Below are positions 1 through 4,486 of a stretch of DNA of 5,587 nt, piece after piece; the stretch's first letter is position 1; the number at the start of each line of letters is the position of its first letter. The notes below the pieces were generated by a model. It was not told where the DNA came from. It did not search any database and saw nothing but the letters and a program-made list of their open reading frames with translations. The stretch is from Smithella sp. GTDB lineage: Bacteria > Desulfobacterota > Syntrophia > Syntrophales > Smithellaceae. The stretch spans positions 1 through 5,587 of the forward strand of contig JAAZOZ010000084.1 of assembly GCA_012797505.1 (NCBI GenBank), read 5' to 3'. Both the position numbers and the translations under genes were made by a program.

Positions 1-1356
1 CAGGCCGAACTTTTCCCGGATCAGGCCCGCCAGGTGCTCCTGGGCGGAGTATTCGCCGTGGACCAGGAAAACCTGCGTGGAGGTGGACCGGACGTCCGCG
101 AGCCAGTCCAGAAGCTGGTCCTGCCCTGCATGCGCGGAAAAGCCGTTGATCGTGAAGATCCTGGCCGTCACGGCGATGTCCTCATTGAAGATGCGGATTT
201 TTTTCGCGCCGTCGACGATCTTCCGGCCCGGTGTGCCCTGGGCCTGAAAGCCGACAAAGACAATGCTCGCGCCCGGCTTCCACAGGTTGTGGCGCAGGTG
301 GTGCCTGATGCGCCCCGCGTTGCACATGCCGCTTGCGGAAATCACGATCGCCGCTTCCTTCGTTTCGTTGATCCGGATGGAATCCGCCGTGGAGATGGAC
401 ATCTTCAGGTTGGGCAGCCGAAGCGGGTCTTCGCCGTTTTTCAGAAGGTCCTGCGTTTCCCCGTCGAGATAGGCATGGTAGCGGCGGAAGATTTCCGTCG
501 CCTTGATGGCCAGCGGACTGTCGAGGTAAACCGGCATGTCCTTGGGCAGTTTCCCCGCGCGCAAAAGCAGATGCAGCGAGTAGAGAATCTCCTGCGTTCT
601 TTCCACGGCAAACGCCGGGATGACGACTTTTTCGCCGTTCGCGTGGCTGTAGGCGATGGCCTCGGCCAGTTCGTCCAGGCTTTCCTGTTCGCCCTTGTGG
701 TTGCGGTTGCCGTAGGTCGATTCCATGAACAGAAAATCCGCCTGCGGCACGGCGCTGGCATCCTTCATCAGGAGTTGATTGGGGCGGCCGATGTCGCCGG
801 AGAAAACCAGCTTCACCTCTTCGCCGTTTTCCTCGATCAACAGCTCCGCCATGGCCGAACCCAGAATGTGGCCCGCGTCGTGAAAGCGGACGCGAATGCC
901 GGGAGCGGGGCTGAACAGCTCGCCGTATTTGCGGGTTTTGACCAGTGGGGCCACCGCCTCCGCGTCTTCAGTGGTGTAGAGGGCCAGCGCATCGGCTTTG
1001 GCGCCGGTCCGGCGCAGCCGCTTGTTTTTTCCCTCCGCCTCCACCTCCTGGATGTGCGCGCTGTCCAGCAGAAGGATGTCCAGGAGATCGGCCGTCGGCG
1101 CCGTGGTGTAAACCGGCCCGCGAAAACCGTTGGCGGCCATGCGCGGCAGCAGTCCCGTATGGTCGATGTGGGCGTGGGTGACAAGGAAGAAATCCATCCG
1201 CGCCGGATCATAAGGCGCGACGTCCAGGTTTCGTCTTTCGACGGAATCCGAGCCCTGGTGCATGCCGCAGTCAACGGCGAAGCGCGCCTTGTCCGTTTCA
1301 ATGACGTAACAGGAGCCGGTGACCGTTCTCGCGGCCCCGAGAAATTTAATTTTCAT
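1..1356 (-). CDS. MBL-fold/beta-CASP RNase-like metallohydrolase (C-terminus cut by window edge)
   Basis: This is a metallo-beta-lactamase-fold protein with a beta-CASP insert and RNA-metabolising C-terminal motif, the group of CPSF73/TTHA0252-like zinc-dependent RNases; a cytoplasmic RNA-processing role is inferred from the family. Translation from ATG at 1356 gives 452 codons with no stop before base 1, so the 3' end lies outside the window. It starts MKIKFLGAARTVTGSCYV. Metal-binding motifs are HAHIDH at residues 61-66, the His of DAGHILGS (163) and the Asp of SGDIG (188). Beta-CASP motifs are ESTYG (E212), the GRIRHHL segment near 348-354, and GFSAHA (H409); a final VHGE His is at 433. 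All expected metal ligands are present, so it should be active. A GAGG Shine-Dalgarno lies 7 nt upstream of the start (1364-1367, minus strand). The family is usually about 430-540 residues, so little should be missing. The exact RNA substrate cannot be read from sequence. Confidence 0.93.
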   Translation of the reverse strand, partial: MKIKFLGAARTVTGSCYVIETDKARFAVDCGMHQGSDSVERRNLDVAPYDPARMDFFLVTHAHIDHTGLLPRMAANGFRGPVYTTAPTADLLDILLLDSAHIQEVEAEGKNKRLRRTGAKADALALYTTEDAEAVAPLVKTRKYGELFSPAPGIRVRFHDAGHILGSAMAELLIEENGEEVKLVFSGDIGRPNQLLMKDASAVPQADFLFMESTYGNRNHKGEQESLDELAEAIAYSHANGEKVVIPAFAVERTQEILYSLHLLLRAGKLPKDMPVYLDSPLAIKATEIFRRYHAYLDGETQDLLKNGEDPLRLPNLKMSISTADSIRINETKEAAIVISASGMCNAGRIRHHLRHNLWKPGASIVFVGFQAQGTPGRKIVDGAKKIRIFNEDIAVTARIFTINGFSAHAGQDQLLDWLADVRSTSTQVFLVHGEYSAQEHLAGLIREKFGL

Positions 1357-1370
1357 AAAGAATCCTCAAA

Positions 1371-1412
1371 AGCGATGAGCAATGAGCGGAAAGTGATGAG
1401 CGACGAGTGAAA
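1371..1412 (+). repeat. Degenerate heptamer tandem array A (6 units)
   Basis: Six consecutive 7-bp units run without a break: AGCGATG, AGCAATG, AGCGGAA, AGTGATG, AGCGACG, AGTGAAA. The consensus is about AGYRATG. The array lies directly upstream of the metallohydrolase Shine-Dalgarno, so it would sit in the 5' leader of that mRNA. Unit boundaries were checked base by base. The sequence of the units matches array B (1482-1551), which is on the opposite strand. Confidence 0.8.
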
Positions 1413-1419
1413 AAAATAG

Positions 1420-1447
1420 TGTATAATGTATGGTGAATGGTCATTAA
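1420..1447 (-). promoter_or_regulatory. Weak candidate sigma-70-type promoter for the metallohydrolase
   Basis: Reading the minus strand, TTAATG (1442-1447) and TATACA (1420-1425) are separated by 16 nt. They match the -35 and -10 consensus at only 3/6 and 4/6 positions. Transcription would start near 1413 and the leader would contain heptamer array A. Read-through from the lysine-rich gene upstream is an equally good explanation for expression. Confidence 0.2.
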
Positions 1448-1449
1448 GT

Positions 1450-1476
1450 GTCATGGCGAGCTTGTCGAACCATGAC
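1450..1476. repeat. 27-bp imperfect palindrome (GTCATGG...CCATGAC)
   Basis: The outer arms GTCATGG (1450-1456) and CCATGAC (1470-1476) are perfectly complementary. An inner CGA/TCG pairing around GCTTG extends the stem, leaving a two-base AA bulge at 1468-1469. It sits between the two heptamer arrays. A partial copy of its left arm, GTCATGGTGAGC, occurs at 1886-1897, suggesting a dispersed intergenic repeat. It lies between two same-strand genes, so it could also act as an mRNA hairpin. No T-run follows it on the minus strand, so it is not a classic terminator. Confidence 0.65.
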
Positions 1477-1481
1477 GAACC

Positions 1482-1551
1482 CTTCACTCATTGCTTTCCA
1501 CTTTTCACTTATTGCCCCTGTCCCATCACCTATGACCCATTGCCTATGACC
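1482..1551 (-). repeat. Degenerate heptamer tandem array B (10 units)
   Basis: On the minus strand ten 7-bp units follow each other exactly in register from 1551 to 1482: GGTCATA, GGCAATG, GGTCATA, GGTGATG, GGACAGG, GGCAATA, AGTGAAA, AGTGGAA, AGCAATG, AGTGAAG. The consensus is about RGYRATR, the same as array A but inverted. The array begins 5 bp beyond the stop codon of the lysine-rich gene and ends near the 1450-1476 palindrome. Heptameric intergenic repeats are known in other bacteria, for example the STRR sequences of cyanobacteria; their function is unclear. Confidence 0.8.
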
Positions 1552-1556
1552 TGTTT

Positions 1557-1661
1557 TTATACTTTTCCCAGTTTTTTCAACTTCTTGGCTTCTTTTTTCT
1601 CTTTGAGGGATTTGCCCGGTTTCTTTTTGCTGTCTTTTTTCACATCCTTCGATTTTGACAT
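1557..1661 (-). CDS. 34-residue lysine-rich small protein
   Basis: A short reading frame begins MSKSKDVKKDSKKKPGK and ends KLGKV, followed by TAA at 1557-1559. Sixteen of its 34 residues are lysine; there is no Cys, Trp, Tyr or Phe, so it is strongly basic and probably disordered. A near-perfect Shine-Dalgarno GGAGG lies at 1670-1674, 8 nt before the ATG, and a candidate promoter lies about 50 nt upstream of the start. These signals are the main reason to call it a gene. It is on the same strand as the metallohydrolase 200 bp downstream. I do not recognise a named family. The composition suggests nucleic-acid or ribosome binding, but that is a guess. The alternating Lys/Glu stretch at residues 17-31 could form a helix. 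No export signal or membrane segment is present. Confidence 0.68.
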   Translation of the reverse strand: MSKSKDVKKDSKKKPGKSLKEKKEAKKLKKLGKV

Positions 1662-1707
1662 GGTTTCATCCTCCGTTTCTTCTCGATGGAAAATATGTGT
1701 GATTAAA

Positions 1708-1736
1708 TTCATACCAGAATAAGCGGCGGATGACTA
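1708..1736 (-). promoter_or_regulatory. Candidate promoter for the lysine-rich gene
   Basis: On the minus strand TAGTCA (1731-1736, 4/6 match to the -35 consensus) and TATGAA (1708-1713, 4/6 match to -10) are 17 nt apart, and a TGG immediately before the -10 gives an extended -10 element. The leader to the ATG at 1661 would be about 40 nt. Pattern matching only. Confidence 0.35.
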
Positions 1737-1777
1737 GACGAAAATGGAGATGAATGAGTGATTCAACAGTAATTGTA

Positions 1778-1805
1778 GTAGGGAACGGTCGCGACCGTTC
1801 CCTAC
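1778..1805. repeat. Perfect 28-bp palindrome with GTAG/CTAC ends
   Basis: Each 14-bp arm reads GTAGGGAACGGTCG on its own strand, with no loop between arms and no mismatch. Both ends therefore carry GTAG, the tetranucleotide that heads REP elements. The palindrome stops exactly at these bases (flanks A and G do not pair). It lies 20 bp before the REP-like pair at 1826-1880. It could be a mobile hairpin element or a strong protein-binding site; it is far from both flanking starts, so a promoter operator is less likely. Confidence 0.8.
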
Positions 1806-1825
1806 GGTCTATAGTTCATGGACGA

Positions 1826-1880
1826 CTGTAGTGCGGGGCTTTAGCCCCGCTATAAGCGCGCCTAAAGGCACGCACTACAG
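1826..1880. repeat. REP/BIME-like element: two inverted GTAG-headed hairpins
   Basis: A perfect 10-bp inverted repeat (CTGTAGTGCG at 1826-1835, CGCACTACAG at 1871-1880) encloses two 23-bp units in opposite orientation: 1828-1850 on the plus strand and 1856-1878 on the minus strand. Each starts with GTAG followed by an 8-bp stem with a two-base TT loop. The units differ at four positions only. Two of these form a swapped G-C/C-G pair and two form a G-C versus T-G pair, so base pairing is kept in both. This layout matches BIMEs, REP pairs mobilised in trans by RAYT (TnpA_REP) transposases. No transposase gene is in the window. Confidence 0.75.
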
Positions 1881-1937
1881 CGTTTGTCATGGTGAGCCCT
1901 TTGATAAACGCTGAACAGGCCCTGTCAACCATTTGAA

Positions 1938-1953
1938 TCCCGCTTAAGCGGGA
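1938..1953. repeat. Perfect 16-bp palindrome TCCCGCTTAAGCGGGA
   Basis: The two 8-bp halves are exactly complementary with no spacer. It lies between the BIME-like element and the tandem stem-loop units, within the divergent intergenic region. It may be a further short hairpin repeat. It has no following T-run on either strand that would make it a terminator. Confidence 0.6.
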
Positions 1954-1957
1954 CGAG

Positions 1958-2034
1958 CGTTCATTCTCCGCAGCTTGCTGCGATATAATGACGTTCATTT
2001 CATACCTCGACAGCTTGCTGCGAGGTGGTTGATT
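1958..2034 (+). repeat. Two diverged tandem stem-loop units
   Basis: Two adjacent units (1958-1991 and 1992-2034) each begin CGTTCATT and each contain the identical 13-mer CAGCTTGCTGCGA (1971-1983 and 2011-2023). The hairpin in the first is CGCAGC-TT-GCTGCG (1969-1982). The second has CCTCG-A-CAGC-TT-GCTG-CGAGG (2005-2025), a longer stem with a bulged A. The second unit ends 26 bp before the dehydrogenase ATG, so it may lie in that gene's leader or promoter. Confidence 0.65.
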
Positions 2035-2060
2035 AAAAATAAAGAAGCAGCGAGGAGAAA

Positions 2061-2846
2061 ATGGAGATCAAAGGGAAAACCATCATTGTGACGGGGGCGG
2101 CCTCCGGCATCGGCAGGGGCCTTTGTCAGCGGTTTGCAAAAGAAGGCGCGAAGGCCATCGTCGCGGCGGATATCAATGAATCGGGCGCGAAGGCCGTCGC
2201 AACGGAAGTGGGAGGAGAGGCGTTTGCCTGCGACGTGCGCAAAGAAGCGGATGTCGCCGGTCTGGTGAAATTCACGGAAGACAAGTTTGGCGGCGTTGAC
2301 CTTTTTTGCTCCAATGCCGGCATCATCGCCATCGGCGGCTACGAAGTGGATAACGAAACCTGGCAGCGCATCTGGGAGATTAATGTTCTCGCGCATGTCT
2401 TCGTGGCGCGGGCGGTGATTCCCGGAATGATCCGGCGCGGCGGCGGCGCGATCATGATCACGGCTTCCGCGGCCGGGCTGCTCAGCCAGATCGGATCTCT
2501 GCCTTACTCCGTCACCAAGCACGCGGCGGTGGGCATGGCGGAAAATCTGGCGATCACCTACGGCGGCCAGGGCATTCAGGTGTTTGCGCTTTGTCCGCAG
2601 GCGGTCGAGTCGGAAATGACGCGTGGGCATGAAGGCGGCGGCGTGGCGGGGGTGGACGGCCTGATGAAGCCGGAGCAGCTCGCGGACGCCGTCATGGAAT
2701 CGTTTGCCGCCGATGAATTTCTGATTCTGCCGCACAGGGAAGTCAAAACCTACATGCAGCGAAAGGCGGCGGATTACAACCGGTGGATTCAGGGGATGCG
2801 CAGGCTGCAGGAGAGATTCTTCACCGGCGCGCCGTTAAAAAAGTAA
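2061..2846 (+). CDS. Short-chain dehydrogenase/reductase (SDR), NAD-type
   Basis: A complete 261-residue classical SDR, a cytosolic NAD(P)-dependent alcohol/ketone oxidoreductase. The Rossmann glycine motif TGAASGIG is at 11-18. Asp37 at the end of the second strand favours NAD(H) over NADP(H). Asp58 (CDV), NAG at 85-87, Asn108, Ser136, Tyr149 and Lys153 complete the cofactor site and the Asn-Ser-Tyr-Lys catalytic set. The usual PG after strand 6 is PQ here (CPQAVESEM, 178-186). The C-terminal 40 residues are polar and specific to this protein. GAGGAG at 2052-2057 precedes the ATG, with only 3 nt between, which is short. The gene is followed after 54 nt by the thioredoxin-like gene and probably shares its transcript. 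The substrate is unknown; in this setting an acyl-CoA or hydroxy-acid intermediate is a guess. Confidence 0.92.
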   Translation: MEIKGKTIIVTGAASGIGRGLCQRFAKEGAKAIVAADINESGAKAVATEVGGEAFACDVRKEADVAGLVKFTEDKFGGVDLFCSNAGIIAIGGYEVDNETWQRIWEINVLAHVFVARAVIPGMIRRGGGAIMITASAAGLLSQIGSLPYSVTKHAAVGMAENLAITYGGQGIQVFALCPQAVESEMTRGHEGGGVAGVDGLMKPEQLADAVMESFAADEFLILPHREVKTYMQRKAADYNRWIQGMRRLQERFFTGAPLKK

Positions 2847-2900
2847 GAAGCGGTCTGAAGCGGTTTCTTTGGTTTCTTGCATCCGGTAAGGGGGAAGCCC

Positions 2901-3248
2901 ATGGGTGGCGAATCCTGCGTGTCGGTGGACAACCTTCAGGATCTGGAACAGGCGCTCCTGGTGGCCGACAGGGTGATTGTCCTCGTGCACGCCACCTGGT
3001 GTCCCTTCTGCCGGAAGGTTCTGCCGGTGTTTGAAAAACTGGCGCGGAAGGAAAACCAACACCTGCTCCTGGTGGCCGACGATGAGGAACGCATTGCGGA
3101 TGTGTACGACGTCGATATTTTCCCGACGTTGATCCTGTTTGAGAAGGGCCGCGTCGTCAAACGCCTCGACGGCAAGCCGGGGGTGGGCCTGAGCGAAAAA
3201 CAGATTGCCGACTTCATAAAGTCCTGTCGGCCGGCTGAGCCCGGTTAA
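2901..3248 (+). CDS. Small thioredoxin-like protein (WCPFC)
   Basis: A 115-residue single-domain thioredoxin-fold protein. The redox motif WCPFC places the active cysteines at 34 and 37, at the end of a hydrophobic strand (VIVLVHATW) and the start of a helix. The cis-proline is Pro75 in DIFPTLILF, and the FEKGRVV strand follows, as in thioredoxins. CPFC replaces the usual CGPC, so its redox potential and partner probably differ from housekeeping thioredoxin. There is no signal peptide, so it is cytosolic. I chose ATG 2901 because AAGGGGG (2888-2894) stands 6 nt before it; a TTG at 2877 would add eight residues but has no Shine-Dalgarno. Extra cysteines occur at residues 6 and 108. It lies between the SDR and a cysteine-rich protein, and may reduce or protect one of these; that is inference. 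Confidence 0.88.
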   Translation: MGGESCVSVDNLQDLEQALLVADRVIVLVHATWCPFCRKVLPVFEKLARKENQHLLLVADDEERIADVYDVDIFPTLILFEKGRVVKRLDGKPGVGLSEKQIADFIKSCRPAEPG

Positions 3249-3267
3249 CCTTCGGAGCCCCATACCC

Positions 3268-3576
3268 CTGGATATTTTCGTTCGATCCTGCGGCGGCTGT
3301 AATTGTCAGCTGGATCGATCCAAACTGGTGAGCGACGTTCAACGCTTGCTTGGCCCTGCGTTCCGCCTGACGACGGATCCCGCAGGCGCGCCTCACAAAA
3401 CAGGACTCCTGGTGTGCGGCTGTCCGACGGCCTGCGCCGAAAATCCCGAAAACAGCAATCGGGCGCGGCGCTGGGTGGTCGTTGCCGGCAAAACCGTGAG
3501 TGCCCGCGAGCTGACGGAGGACCGTCTGGCGGAAGCGGTCGCGGAGGAAATCAAAAAGATCATTTTTTCTGAGTAA
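3268..3576 (+). CDS. Small cysteine-rich protein, CGGCNC and CGCPTAC motifs (non-ATG start)
   Basis: An about 102-residue protein with two cysteine clusters: CGGCNC (Cys8, 11, 13) followed by a QLDR segment, and CGCPTAC (Cys50, 52, 56) after a hydrophobic strand. Six cysteines in this arrangement suggest metal or iron-sulfur binding or thiol redox work; I recall similar CGGCN...DR proteins in anaerobes but cannot name a family. The C-terminus is a charged helix. No ATG, GTG or TTG lies between the upstream in-frame stop (3217-3219) and the first cysteine motif. The start given, CTG at 3268, has GGAG (3254-3257) 10 nt upstream. ATA 3262 and ATT 3274 are alternatives. GTG 3328 would remove the CGGCNC motif. 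It begins only 19 nt after the thioredoxin-like gene and is probably co-transcribed and perhaps translationally coupled. A mutated start or a sequence error is possible. Confidence 0.68.
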   Translation: MDIFVRSCGGCNCQLDRSKLVSDVQRLLGPAFRLTTDPAGAPHKTGLLVCGCPTACAENPENSNRARRWVVVAGKTVSARELTEDRLAEAVAEEIKKIIFSE

Positions 3577-3602
3577 AAATAGATAGATAGGTTTATTATC
3601 TG

Positions 3603-3678
3603 ATCATAGACTACAAATATCCTTTAAAAAAAATAGCATGACTATGATAAAAAATAATACTTGACAGTGGGACTATGA
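3603..3678. promoter_or_regulatory. Three copies of octamer GACTATGA, candidate operators
   Basis: GACTATGA occurs at 3640-3647 and again at 3671-3678. An inverted near copy (TCATAGAC, 7/8) is at 3604-3611, forming with the second copy an inverted repeat ATCATAG...CTATGAT. The two direct copies are 31 bp apart, about three helical turns, and the last lies between the -35 and -10 hexamers of the regulator promoter. They are candidates for binding by the TetR protein encoded just downstream, although TetR operators are usually tighter palindromes. Confidence 0.35.
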
Positions 3679-3689
3679 AGATGTAGCTT
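3661..3689 (+). promoter_or_regulatory. Sigma-70-type promoter for the TetR gene
   Basis: A perfect -35 TTGACA (3661-3666) is followed 17 nt later by TAGCTT (3684-3689), a weak -10 (3/6). The surrounding 140 bp are AT-rich, unlike the flanking genes. The leader to the ATG at 3717 would be about 20 nt. The downstream dehydratase gene has no separate promoter in its 32-nt gap, so this promoter would serve both. Confidence 0.45.
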
Positions 3690-3716
3690 AAATCAAACTT
3701 AAAAAAGGATATTGGA

Positions 3717-4454
3717 ATGGCCGATCGCGTTCGAGCAAAAACCAGAAAAGACCGCATTATGGATGCGGCTTTGCGCATTTTTGCCGAAAAGAGTTTTCAG
3801 GAGGCAACGATATCCGAAATCAGCAAGGAGGCCGGTGTTTCCGAGGCCACGATTTATGAGTATTTCGGCACCAAGGAAGATCTGCTCTTTGCCATTCCCG
3901 AAAAAATATCCAATGACACGTATGAAGAATCCAAAGCCGTCCTTCCTTACATCAAGGATGTGGAAGGCCGGATGCGCGCCATCATGCTGAGCTATATTCA
4001 GCTCTACGAAAGCAATCCGCACTATTCCGCGCTGGTGCTGCTGCAGTTGATGTCCAACAAACGTTTCCGGCAGACCGCCGCGCATGCGGCCATCCGGCGC
4101 TCCGCGCACAGTCTGCTCGACTGCATCCGCGAAGGCATCGCCAACGGCACGTTCCGTCCTGATGCCGACGCCTACCTGATCCGCTCGATGCTGATGGGCA
4201 CCATCGAGCATCTGTTTATTCACTGGCATATGCAGGGAATGCCCCGGCGCGACAAAACCATGATGGAGATGCTGGATCCGTTTCTGGAAATCGTTTTGAG
4301 CGGCATCCGGGTGAGAAAGGAGCAGCAGGGGCTTACACTGCATTTGAATCTGGAGGATGCGCGCGCCCTGGGACAGATTCTGCAAAATGATCCGGCGCTG
4401 CAATCCCCGGCCCAGAGCGCGGACGCTTCCTGTGCAACGAAAGAAAAAAATTAA
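3717..4454 (+). CDS. TetR-family transcriptional regulator
   Basis: A 245-residue TetR/AcrR-type repressor. The N-terminal DNA-binding domain (residues about 8-58) contains the helix-turn-helix ISEISKEAGVSEATIYEYF (32-50) followed by GTKEDLL, the family signature. Residues about 60-200 form the all-helical ligand-binding and dimerisation domain, with FIHWHMQGM near 167-175. Beyond about residue 200 is a polar tail of some 45 residues, longer than usual for the family, with no recognised motif. AAAGGA (3704-3709) stands 7 nt before the ATG. The gene precedes the dehydratase on the same strand by 32 nt, so the two are likely one transcript, with the regulator controlling its own operon. By analogy with FadR-like TetR proteins of anaerobes the ligand may be an acyl-CoA; this is inference. 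Confidence 0.92.
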   Translation: MADRVRAKTRKDRIMDAALRIFAEKSFQEATISEISKEAGVSEATIYEYFGTKEDLLFAIPEKISNDTYEESKAVLPYIKDVEGRMRAIMLSYIQLYESNPHYSALVLLQLMSNKRFRQTAAHAAIRRSAHSLLDCIREGIANGTFRPDADAYLIRSMLMGTIEHLFIHWHMQGMPRRDKTMMEMLDPFLEIVLSGIRVRKEQQGLTLHLNLEDARALGQILQNDPALQSPAQSADASCATKEKN

Positions 4455-4486
4455 ACAACGCATATAAAAGAAAGGAGTACCTCTCT

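Larger units (their letters stand above)
1662..2060. other. Divergent intergenic region, repeat-rich, no gene seen
   Basis: About 400 bp separate the lysine-rich gene (minus) from the dehydrogenase (plus). The first third carries the candidate promoter for the lysine-rich gene. From 1778 to 2034 almost every base belongs to a palindromic element, described separately. No reading frame here has a Shine-Dalgarno and a plausible protein. No convincing promoter for the dehydrogenase could be identified; its start is preceded by an AT-rich stretch at 2031-2050. Confidence 0.7.

Noticed and set aside
34..1410. Long plus-strand open frame of 458 codons
   Set aside because: It is antisense to the metallohydrolase, whose catalytic motifs are intact; the plus-strand translation is rich in Arg, Val, Gly and His with no recognisable domain, as expected of a shadow frame in GC-rich DNA. 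Its last residues only translate the heptamer array.
1426..1722. Plus-strand open frame of 98 codons with hydrophobic Phe-rich stretch
   Set aside because: The Phe-rich part is the antisense of the lysine codons (AAA/AAG) of the minus-strand small gene, and its start translates repeat DNA.
1816..1998. Minus-strand open frame of 60 codons
   Set aside because: It consists almost entirely of the palindromic repeats and has no convincing ribosome binding site.
1371..2034. Possible CRISPR array
   Set aside because: Repeats are either 7-bp tandem units with no spacers or single palindromes of different sequence; there is no regular repeat-spacer pattern and no cas gene.
2015..2040. Promoter for the SDR (TTGCTG with AT-rich sequence downstream)
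   Set aside because: The spacing to any -10-like hexamer is about 13-14 nt, too short, and TTGCTG belongs to the stem-loop repeat.
1995..2735. Minus-strand open frame opposite the SDR
   Set aside because: It overlaps a complete SDR with all catalytic residues and shows no family features.
2847..2864. Direct repeat GAAGCGGT twice between the SDR and thioredoxin-like genes
   Set aside because: Two 8-bp copies 10 bp apart could arise by chance; there is no hairpin or other signal attached to them.
2877..2900. TTG start at 2877 for the thioredoxin-like gene
   Set aside because: No Shine-Dalgarno precedes it, while ATG 2901 has a strong one; the added residues are not part of the thioredoxin fold.
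3577..3600. Terminator after the cysteine-rich gene
   Set aside because: Only a weak AGATA/TATCT pairing is visible, without a GC-rich stem or a proper T-run.
3699..4463. Minus-strand open frame opposite the TetR gene
   Set aside because: It is antisense to a gene with a clear HTH domain and ribosome binding site.
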